Under the pieces are notes generated by a model. That model saw nothing but the letters and a program-made list of their open reading frames with translations, made no database searches and was not told the DNA's origin. The position numbers and the translations under genes are program-made. A stretch of 39,912 bases of DNA from Pandoraea sp. ASV26 (GTDB lineage: Bacteria; Pseudomonadota; Gammaproteobacteria; Burkholderiales; Burkholderiaceae). Location of the stretch: positions 1-39,912 of the forward strand of contig NZ_JAELTP010000048.1 in assembly GCF_016428915.1 (NCBI RefSeq). The letters run 5' to 3'. Numbering within the stretch: position 1 is the stretch's first letter; every line of letters starts with the position of its first letter. Positions 33,448 through 39,912 of this stretch are shown in pieces.

Positions 33448-34114
33448 GGCGCAAGGATAACGTTCTCGCCGTATTGCCTACAAGCGCGCCAGGTTTGATA
33501 GGTGGATGTTCCCGTCGGTACCGTCGGATTCTCGTTCCTGCGGTAATTCGCGCGGTGTTGCGACCACGGGCGCACCAAGTATCCGTAAAACGTGAAGAGG
33601 CACGATAACGGGTACGATCCGGCCCGAATGCGGGCGCGGTATCCGCATGGCGTTGGCAGTGGTTAAAAAAATTGGAATAGTGATTCGGAATACAAATCGC
33701 CAGGCCGTAAGTGCATCATCCGAACGGATTAAGAATTACTTGAATGTTGTGAATAAATTTGTAACAACTTGTATCAATTTGGATGTCAAATTTGTTTAAT
33801 TTCTAATCGGAGACGCAGAAAAGATTGATCTGCATCAAAAATTGATGTCTTGCTTTTCAGCGTAGGTGGGAATTGCAGGCGTGTTGCGAGGAAATGATTG
33901 CGTTAGTTTGAATTTCGCATGACAACCGGTGATCGATGATATTTGGCATGCAACTCAAAATTACGTTGCGGCTTCGAATTATTTTGTTACTATCGAAACG
34001 AAACATCCGGGTTTCTATGTAGTTGAATGAATCCCGTTGTTTTTGTTCGGACAATTAACTAATTTGCGATCCAGAGTGTGGGAATCGCATTCGTCGATAA
34101 CAAAGGGACTCACC
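33448..34114. other. Long AT-rich intergenic region
   Basis: This is the longest gene-free stretch (667 bp), and from about 33660 it is far richer in A/T than its surroundings. No convincing coding frame was found. Small dyads include catcaa-aaa-ttgatg near 33834-33848, and tgcgat/atcgca flanking 13 bp at 34065-34089, just before the next gene. It resembles DNA bound by xenogeneic silencers or a large promoter region; a small RNA cannot be excluded. Confidence 0.5.
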
Positions 34115-34726
34115 ATGAAGCTTACGCAAGCCATGATTCTGGCCGGATTGTTGTCGCTGGGAACGGCGGTGCATGCTCAGGATGCGGCGCGACCGGCGCC
34201 GATCGTGAGCGGTGGCGTTGTCGAATTCCGCACGACGCTGCTCGGCGTCGATGCGAAGAAACGCACCATTCAAGTGGCAGACGACAATGGCAAACCGGTG
34301 ACCTTCGTGGTCGGGCCGGAAGTGCAGAACTTCGAGCAGATGCGCAAGGGCGACAAAGTCGTCGTCGCGTATGAGCGTTCCGTCGCCATTTCCGTCGCGC
34401 CGGGGGACGGCATTCGTAGCCGCGTGCTCACGGAAGGCGCCGATCGTGCGGCACCGGGGCAGCGTCCGGCAGCCGACGCCGCGCGAAACCTGAAGGTCGT
34501 GGCCACCGTGCAGCGGATCGATCGCAAGTCGAATGTCGTGACACTGCGTGGGCCGCAGCGCACGGTCGACGTCGCTGTCGAAGACCCGAAGTTGCTCGAG
34601 GGCGTGAAGGTCGGCGATGCCGTCACGGTGAATTACACCGAAGCGCTTGCCGTCGCCGTCACTCAGGACCCGAACGCCAAGCGCAAGTGGGCGCCGCCGG
34701 TGCCGGCACCGGCACCGAAGCCCTGA
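34115..34726 (+). CDS. Exported protein with duplicated small beta domain
   Basis: The 203-residue product has a clear signal peptide (MKLTQAMILAGLLSLGT, cleavage near VHA before QDAARP). The mature protein contains two related segments: about residues 33-95 (VEFRTTLLGVDAKKRTIQVA ... GDKVVVAYERSVAISV) and about 124-190 (VVATVQRIDRKSNVVTLRG ... GDAVTVNYTEALAVAV). Each looks like a small OB- or CusF/DUF5666-like beta-barrel, and the tail is Pro/Ala-rich. No metal ligands typical of CusF are evident, so the ligand is open. AAAGGG precedes ATG 34115. It may be controlled from the AT-rich region upstream. Confidence 0.75.
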   Translation: MKLTQAMILAGLLSLGTAVHAQDAARPAPIVSGGVVEFRTTLLGVDAKKRTIQVADDNGKPVTFVVGPEVQNFEQMRKGDKVVVAYERSVAISVAPGDGIRSRVLTEGADRAAPGQRPAADAARNLKVVATVQRIDRKSNVVTLRGPQRTVDVAVEDPKLLEGVKVGDAVTVNYTEALAVAVTQDPNAKRKWAPPVPAPAPKP

Positions 34727-34859
34727 TGTCGTCGCCGAAGGAGACTGCCTGACGCGCAATGCGCACGCAGTCTTCCTGGCTGTTGCGCCGCCGATGCCGC
34801 CAGTGATGGCGTGTCGGCGCGTACGGCCCCCCCGATTCGGCAAGCCCCCGGAGATCGCC

Positions 34860-35441
34860 ATGGCACGTTCCGCCTTGAAGTTCGACGATGCAACCTACGC
34901 AGCCTTGCTCGCCGCCGCACGCGATGCAGACGCGGCACACCCTCACAACAACCCCGCTTTTCTCGACGCGTTTCTCGCTAGCGCATGGCAGGCCGCGCAT
35001 CGCATCTATGGCGCACAGACGTACCTGCGCTTCGTGGCACAGGCTGGCGTGACTCGTCGCCCGAGCGCGGGCACGGTGCAAAAGGCCATCGTGCGTGCGC
35101 GTGCCATTTATGAAGTGCCGGCGGTCCCGGCGTTTGGAGCGTCGCTATCCGTTGGGCAATCCGCCTGGGCGCAGCAGCTCGAACAGAATCTGGCGCGCGC
35201 CATGACGTTCCTCGACGCCATGCCCGACGCGCGCAACCCGGCAGACGATAGCGCGACCGACGTGGCAGACGCCATGCGGCGTGTCCAGCATCTCGAGCGT
35301 GAGAATCTGGCGCTACGTGCGCGTCTTGCGCAAATGACGGTCGCGGCGGCTTATGCGCGCGAAGCGTTAGGTGAGACGCTGACGGTCTTCGCGCCCCAAG
35401 CCACGCAGCATGCGGGCGTTCAGGGCCGTCACGGCGTGTGA
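34860..35441 (+). CDS. Hypothetical protein with C-terminal coiled coil
   Basis: The 193-residue protein is not recognised. Residues 1-85 are helical in character, with aromatic residues (FLASAWQAAHRIYGAQTYLR) and a basic segment (GVTRRPSAGTVQKAIVRARA). Residues about 140-160 form a short coiled coil (MRRVQHLERENLALRARLAQ) suggesting dimerisation. This combination would fit a DNA-binding protein, but no known fold can be claimed. The ATG at 34860 has cggag just upstream. It ends in a 13-bp tail-to-tail overlap with the sensor kinase gene. Confidence 0.65.
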   Translation: MARSALKFDDATYAALLAAARDADAAHPHNNPAFLDAFLASAWQAAHRIYGAQTYLRFVAQAGVTRRPSAGTVQKAIVRARAIYEVPAVPAFGASLSVGQSAWAQQLEQNLARAMTFLDAMPDARNPADDSATDVADAMRRVQHLERENLALRARLAQMTVAAAYAREALGETLTVFAPQATQHAGVQGRHGV

Positions 35442-36937
35442 CGCGCGAGGGAAGAAGACGGCGCCGTTGCAGCGTCGTGGCTGTGAGGTGGGCTGTGAGG
35501 CGGGCTGTGGGACGGCTCGGCATCGGGCGTCGGCGCGCCGGTTTCCCGTCCGGTGGACACCGAGAAGCCGAAAGTATTGAACCCGCCCTCGCTGCGAGCC
35601 CAGACGGTGCCACCGTGCATTTCGGCAATCGCCTTGACGATGGCCAGCCCCAGGCCGTGATTTTCGCGACTGTTGGTGCGCGAGGGCTCTGCGCGGTAGA
35701 AGCGGTCGAACAGATGCCGCAGCACGTCCGGCGGAATCGGCGCGCCGGGATTGGTCACTTCCAGGCTCACCTGGCGTGCGTCATCCGCCTTGGGCGAGAT
35801 CCGCACGTCGATATTGGCGCCTGACGCGCAATGCTCGATGGCGTTCATCACAAGATTGGCGAGTGCGCGGCCGAACAGCGCCTTGTTCACGTGCGCCACG
35901 GCGCTGCCATGCAGACGTGCCGTGACTTGCGCCTCCTCCAGCGGAATTTCCAGAAACTCCAGCGTGTGCGCGGCTTCGCTCGAGAGCGACACCGCCGTGA
36001 GCCCGGTCGCGCGCTCGCCCTGATCGGCGCGTGAGAGGAACAGCATGTCGTTGATGATCGTGCGCATGCGGCCCAGTTCTTCCAGATTCGATTGCAGCAG
36101 CGCGCGCAAATCCTCGACCGGCCGCTCGCGCGTGAGCGCCACTTCCGTTTGGCCGATCAGGATCGTCACCGGTGTGCGCAGCTCGTGCGCGACGTCCGCA
36201 TTGAACGACTCCAGCCGTTCGTAGGCGCTGTCGAGCCGGGCAAGCGCGCCGTTGAACGAGTGCGCCAGATCGTCGAGTTCAACGGGCAACGACCGGGTAT
36301 CGAGTCGCTGCGAACGGTTGTCCGGACTGATTTCGGAAGCTTCGCGCGTGAGACGCGTCAGCGGCGCGAGGCCCAGACGCGTCACGGAATAGCTGAGCAG
36401 CAGCACGCCCAGACTGCCGAGGGCGGAGAGCGCCGCAAGGCCCAGCCCGAAGGCGCGCAGCGTGCGCTCGTTCGGCGAATAGCTCGCGGCAACTTGCAGG
36501 GTGACGGCCGGACGCGAGCCATAAGGCGGCAGGATCTCGCGCGTGGTCAGCATGTCGTCGCCGCCCCCGTCGGGTCGTAGCCGCACGTAGCCGTTGGACA
36601 GACGTTTGACGAACGTGCCGGTCACGGGCGTGCCGAACGTGTATTTCGGGTCGTCGCTCGTGACGGCGTAAGTGGTGGTGCCGTCACGCGGCGTCATGTC
36701 GCTGAGTTTTTCCCGTGCGATCTGCCACTTTTCCGGCGTGCCGCCGTGATAGACGATGATGTGGGCGATCTGGGCCCGGTCGTCGAGCGATTCGCGCAGA
36801 TGCCGCTCCAGTTGCACGCGCAGCATCATATAGAGCGCCGTGCCCACCAGCGCGAAGACCGACAGCGCCACGACGGCGAACATGGCGGCCAGGCGGCGGG
36901 AGATCGAGTGTTTCACGATGAGGCTCACGCGCGGCAC
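35429..36937 (-). CDS. Heavy-metal-type sensor histidine kinase (CusS/IrlS-like)
   Basis: This membrane sensor kinase works with the regulator encoded immediately upstream. Membrane segment 1 (about 17-38) and segment 2 (about 163-185) flank a periplasmic sensor of about 125 residues. The HAMP region is followed by the H-box FNADVAHELRTPVTIL (His251), N-box NLVMNAIEHC, and the G-boxes FDRFYRAEPSR and GLGLAIVKAIAEMHGG. An odd feature is a His/Pro/Ser-rich tail over the last about 30 residues (SHSPPHSPPHSH) that could bind metal. The GTG start at 36937 directly follows the regulator stop codon. In the family, such pairs respond to copper, silver, zinc or cadmium. Confidence 0.9.
   Translation of the reverse strand: MPRVSLIVKHSISRRLAAMFAVVALSVFALVGTALYMMLRVQLERHLRESLDDRAQIAHIIVYHGGTPEKWQIAREKLSDMTPRDGTTTYAVTSDDPKYTFGTPVTGTFVKRLSNGYVRLRPDGGGDDMLTTREILPPYGSRPAVTLQVAASYSPNERTLRAFGLGLAALSALGSLGVLLLSYSVTRLGLAPLTRLTREASEISPDNRSQRLDTRSLPVELDDLAHSFNGALARLDSAYERLESFNADVAHELRTPVTILIGQTEVALTRERPVEDLRALLQSNLEELGRMRTIINDMLFLSRADQGERATGLTAVSLSSEAAHTLEFLEIPLEEAQVTARLHGSAVAHVNKALFGRALANLVMNAIEHCASGANIDVRISPKADDARQVSLEVTNPGAPIPPDVLRHLFDRFYRAEPSRTNSRENHGLGLAIVKAIAEMHGGTVWARSEGGFNTFGFSVSTGRETGAPTPDAEPSHSPPHSPPHSHDAATAPSSSLARHTP
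35479..35514. repeat. Three 12-bp tandem repeats in kinase 3' end
   Basis: Three consecutive units (ggctgtgaggtg, ggctgtgaggcg, ggctgtgggacg) encode, on the minus strand, the repeating His-Ser-Pro-Pro motif of the kinase C-terminus. Copy number could vary in whole codons without a frameshift. Confidence 0.75.
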
Positions 36938-37612
36938 TCAGGCCTCGCGTACCTCCAGCACGTAGCCCATGCCGCGCACCGTGTGCAGCAGCTTGGTGTG
37001 GAACGGGCCGTCGAGCTTCGCGCGCAGCCGCTTGATGGCCGTCTCCACAACGTTCGTGTGGCTGTCGAAATTGACGTCCCAGACCAGTTCGGTGATGGCG
37101 GTCTTCGACAGGATGTCGCCCTGGCGGCGGGCGAGCACCGAGAGCAACTGGAATTCCTTGGCGGTCAGGTCGAGTCGCTGGCCGTCGCGCGTGGCCCGGC
37201 GCCCGATCAGGTCGACGTACAGGTCGCCGACCGAAATCAACGTCGACTCCTGCACGCGCGTGCGGCGGGCGAGGGCGTGCAGACGCTCCACCAGTTCAAT
37301 GAACGAGAAGGGCTTGGTCAGATAGTCGTCCGCGCCCTCGCGCAGGCCGCGCACGCGGTCGTTCACGTGATCGCGCGCCGTGAGCATGATGACCGGCGTC
37401 GACTTGCGCTCGCGCAGCGAGCCGAGCACGGCAAAGCCGTCGCGCTTGGGCAGCATGACATCGAGCACGATCACGTCGTAGTCGAACTCCAACGCCAGAT
37501 GCGTGCCTTCCTCGCCATCTAGCGCCACGTCGACCACCCAGCCTTGCTCGGTCAGCCCGGAGCGCAGATAGTCCACGACTTTGTGTTCGTCTTCAACGAT
37601 CAGTACTTTCAT
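36938..37612 (-). CDS. OmpR-family response regulator (CusR/CopR/IrlR-like)
   Basis: The 224-residue protein has a receiver domain (1-115) with phospho-acceptor Asp51 in VIVLDVMLP, acidic pocket E7/D8/E9, and K101 in LTKPF. A winged-helix DNA-binding domain follows (about 125-222), with LTAKEFQLLSVLARRQG and HTNVVETAIKRLRAKLD. Similarity is greatest to heavy-metal regulators CusR, CopR and IrlR. GAGGTG lies upstream of the ATG. It sits 9 bp after the NodT stop and directly before the kinase, so it belongs to the efflux operon, which it probably activates. Confidence 0.93.
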   Translation of the reverse strand: MKVLIVEDEHKVVDYLRSGLTEQGWVVDVALDGEEGTHLALEFDYDVIVLDVMLPKRDGFAVLGSLRERKSTPVIMLTARDHVNDRVRGLREGADDYLTKPFSFIELVERLHALARRTRVQESTLISVGDLYVDLIGRRATRDGQRLDLTAKEFQLLSVLARRQGDILSKTAITELVWDVNFDSHTNVVETAIKRLRAKLDGPFHTKLLHTVRGMGYVLEVREA

Positions 37613-37621
37613 GTCGTCACC

Positions 37622-39091
37622 TCATCTTTGCGCATTATACGAGTCAGAGGATGTATCTGATGACGGCAGCCAGCCGCCGCCGAGTGCCTTGACCAGCGCC
37701 ACCGACAGCACCAGTTGCTGGCCGCGGATCTGAACGTCCTGCCGCTCGCTCGCCAACAGCCCTTGCTGCGCCGTGATGACACTCAGATACGCCGTCAAAC
37801 CGCCGGAGTAGCGGTCGTTGGCCAGACTCAGTAGCCGCTGGGCGTCGACCACGGCCGCATGCGACTCGCGTGCGGCGGCGTCGAGCACCGACAGACCGGC
37901 CACGCCGTCCTGCACCTGCTGGAACGCCGTGAGCACCGTCTGCCGATAGTTCGCCTCGACGGCACGGTAGCCCGCACTTGCGAAGTCGACGCCCGCCTGA
38001 CGCCGTCCGCCATCGAAGATCGCTTGCGTGGCGAGCGTGCCCACGGTCCACAGCAGACTCGGTGCGGACAGCAGGTTGGCGAACTCCGTACTTTGCCAGC
38101 CAATGCCGGGGTTGAGCGTCAGACTGGGGAAGAACGCCGCCTTTGCCACCCCGATCTGCGCATTCGCGGCCGCCATGCCGCGTTCGGCTGACGCCACATC
38201 CGGGCGACGTTGCAGGATGTCGCTCGGCACGCCCAGCGGAATCGGCGGCATCGTTCCGGGCAACGCGCCGGCCGGCACCGAGAACGCCGGGGCGGGCACA
38301 CCGACGAGCGCGGCGATCGCATGCTCGTATTGGTCGCGTTGCTGATGGAGCAGGCGCGCCTGCACCCGCGTGGTGTCGAGTTCCGATTGTTGCTGGAGAA
38401 CGTCCAGACCCGAGACGGCCCCGAGATCATGCTGCGCGCTCACGTAATCGAGCGCCTTCTGTTGCAGCGTGACGGACTCGTCGAGCACCTTGATCTCGGC
38501 GTCGAGCGCGCGCAACTGGAAGTAGGCGGTGGCGAGTTGTGTCGTGAGCACCAGCCGCGCGTTGGCCAGATCGTCGGCCGCCTGTTCGGCGGAAGCGCGC
38601 GCGCCTTCGACCTGACGGCGGATGCGGCCGAACAGATCGGTGTCGTAGTTCACGCCGAGGCCGACCTGCACGTTGTTCTGCACGGTGGACATGCTGCTCG
38701 ACGAGTAACTCGTGACCGGGCGGTTCGCCGAGATACGCTGGCGGGCCAGACCGAAAGACGCATCGACTTCCGGAAGCCGTTGAGCCGAGGTGCCGGCCAG
38801 CGTCGCCTGTGCCTGATCGTAGTGCGCCACAGCGGCCGCGAGCGTCTGGTTTTGCGCGAGCGCTTGCGTCTCGAGCGCATCGAGTAAGGGTTCCTGGAAC
38901 CCCTTCCACCAATCGGGCTGCAACGGGGCATGCGATGGTTGCGCGAGTCGCCAGTAACCGTCGGTCTTCCAGTCGGGTGGGGTCGAGACTTCGGGCCGGT
39001 GATAGTCCGGGCCGACGGCGCAGGCGCCAAGCAGCGCAGTCACGGCGAGCAGCGTCGTGCCCAGACGCGCACGGCGCACCGGCGCGATCAC
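37622..39091 (-). CDS. NodT-family outer-membrane efflux lipoprotein
   Basis: This is the outer-membrane channel of an RND tripartite pump. The 489-residue protein has a lipoprotein signal ending in LLGAC (Cys at about 24), then AVGPDYHRPEV and two outer-membrane efflux repeats with the motif ILQRRPDVASAERGMAAANA near residue 290. The GTG start overlaps the adaptor gene stop in GTGA, so the two are translationally coupled. It is only distantly similar to the other NodT-type protein in the window (13385-14944). Confidence 0.93.
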   Translation of the reverse strand: MIAPVRRARLGTTLLAVTALLGACAVGPDYHRPEVSTPPDWKTDGYWRLAQPSHAPLQPDWWKGFQEPLLDALETQALAQNQTLAAAVAHYDQAQATLAGTSAQRLPEVDASFGLARQRISANRPVTSYSSSSMSTVQNNVQVGLGVNYDTDLFGRIRRQVEGARASAEQAADDLANARLVLTTQLATAYFQLRALDAEIKVLDESVTLQQKALDYVSAQHDLGAVSGLDVLQQQSELDTTRVQARLLHQQRDQYEHAIAALVGVPAPAFSVPAGALPGTMPPIPLGVPSDILQRRPDVASAERGMAAANAQIGVAKAAFFPSLTLNPGIGWQSTEFANLLSAPSLLWTVGTLATQAIFDGGRRQAGVDFASAGYRAVEANYRQTVLTAFQQVQDGVAGLSVLDAAARESHAAVVDAQRLLSLANDRYSGGLTAYLSVITAQQGLLASERQDVQIRGQQLVLSVALVKALGGGWLPSSDTSSDSYNAQR

Positions 39092-39912
39092 GATTGCGCT
39101 CCTTGCGGCTTGCCGCCCGCCTTGGCGCCGCCCTTGACCTTTAGTGCCTTGGCCTGCACATGGTCGCCCTCGTCGATGGAATCGCTCGGGTTGACGATGA
39201 CGCGGTCGGTTGCCGATACGCCGTCAGCCAATTCCAGCGACTGTCCGAGATCCTGCGCGATGACGATCTTGTGCAGATGAACGACGCCCTGGTCGTCCAC
39301 GACCGCCACGCGCGGGCCTTCGGCGCGGAACAGCAGGGCGTTGGCCGGCACACTCAGATGCGACTGTACGGCGCCGGGCAGCGCGAGCTGCACGTAGGCC
39401 CCCGGGCGCAGCTTGCCGTCGGGATTCGGCAGGGCGGCTTCGATTTGCAGCGAGCGGGTCGCGATGTCGATGGCGCCGGACACGTGGGTGATCTTGCCCT
39501 GGAAGTGCTCGCCGGGCAGTTCGGCTTGCGTCACGACGACGGACTGGCCCACCGCCACCCCTTGCGCATAGGCTTGCGGCACCTGAACGTACACCCGCAG
39601 CGGATCGGTCTGCGCCAGCGAGAACAGCGCACGGCTGTTGCCGCTGCCGGCGTCGATCAGGTCGCCGACGTCGACGTTGCGCTGCGTGATGACCCCATCG
39701 AAGGGCGCGACGATTCGCTTGAACGACTCGAGTTTCTCGAGCCGTTTGACGTTGGCGTCGGCGGCGGCCAGATTGGCGGTGCCCTGCGTGTAGGTGCTCT
39801 GACGCTCGTCGAGTTCTTGCTGGGAGACGGCGTCGCGCTGACGCAGTTGCTGCCATCGCTCGAACGACGATTTCGCGAGCCCGAGGCTGGCGCTGATCTG
39901 GTTGCGCTGGGC
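39088..39912 (-). CDS. RND efflux periplasmic adaptor subunit, 5' end outside window
   Basis: The reading frame is open to the right edge; about 274 C-terminal residues are present. They cover the second part of the helical hairpin (KSSFERWQQLRQ region), the lipoyl segment IVAPFDGVITQRNVDVGDLI, the beta-barrel with DPLRVYVQVPQAYAQGV, and the membrane-proximal domain ending KGGAKAGGKPQG. The family links an RND pump to a TolC-like channel. The RND gene should lie upstream beyond the edge, because NodT, regulator and kinase follow here. Substrate (metal or drug) is not evident. Confidence 0.92.
   Translation of the reverse strand, partial: AQRNQISASLGLAKSSFERWQQLRQRDAVSQQELDERQSTYTQGTANLAAADANVKRLEKLESFKRIVAPFDGVITQRNVDVGDLIDAGSGNSRALFSLAQTDPLRVYVQVPQAYAQGVAVGQSVVVTQAELPGEHFQGKITHVSGAIDIATRSLQIEAALPNPDGKLRPGAYVQLALPGAVQSHLSVPANALLFRAEGPRVAVVDDQGVVHLHKIVIAQDLGQSLELADGVSATDRVIVNPSDSIDEGDHVQAKALKVKGGAKAGGKPQGAQS

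Noticed and set aside
33857-34054. 65-codon minus-strand ORF in the AT-rich gap
   Set aside because: There is no ribosome binding site and no motif; AT-rich DNA can give such a frame by chance.

Overview
The window is chromosomal DNA of a high-GC betaproteobacterium. The gene families and their combinations (long FtsK with an Ala/Pro/Glu-rich linker, a Liv-type transporter with fused permease and ATPase, NodT-type lipoproteins, an EmrAB pump, KfrA next to a tyrosine recombinase, an MHYT-GGDEF-EAL protein, a CusRS-like two-component pair) point to Burkholderiaceae, most probably Pandoraea or a close relative. This is inferred from protein character; no rRNA or other marker is present.

Layout. 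1-2923: 3' part of ftsK. 3315-8432: a branched-chain amino acid-type ABC transporter (binding protein, LivH, fused LivM-LivG, LivF) closed by a good terminator. 8511-10761 (-): two tandem nitronate monooxygenase paralogues with an upstream dyad. 10925-13246: a tyrosine recombinase (-) and a KfrA-like coiled-coil DNA-binding protein (+), divergent across an AT-rich, dyad-rich control region. 13385-17908: a NodT outer-membrane factor (-) divergent from emrA-emrB (+); the 115-bp gap has a strong sigma70 promoter overlaid by two perfect 10-bp palindromes. 18122-18703: an HxlR-family regulator, convergent with an MHYT-GGDEF-EAL protein (18726-20900, -).

21311-24605 reads as an operon: a tiny putative exported peptide, a DUF2252 protein with kinase-like motifs, and a membrane Cache-GGEEF diguanylate cyclase, ending at a strong terminator. 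24905-27385 is a run of small envelope or stress proteins (two BON proteins, PRC-barrel, proline-rich protein, DUF3309, ChaB), ending at a second strong terminator. 27812-30354 holds an MFS and a MATE exporter whose 3' ends overlap tail to tail by 103 bp. 30544-33447 (-) holds DUF2239, hipA, hipB and arfB, with striking operator-like dyads. A 667-bp AT-rich gap follows, then an exported duplicated-domain protein and an unknown protein. 35429-39912 (-) is an efflux and metal-response operon (RND adaptor, NodT factor, OmpR-type regulator, sensor kinase) running in from beyond the right edge; the RND pump gene is not in the window.

The window is rich in export and regulation: three efflux systems or pairs, two opposed c-di-GMP enzymes, one toxin-antitoxin pair and many intergenic inverted repeats. 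No tRNA, rRNA, CRISPR array or insertion sequence was seen. The best candidates for undescribed biology are the DUF2252/cyclase operon, the recombinase/KfrA module and the double operator in front of DUF2239.
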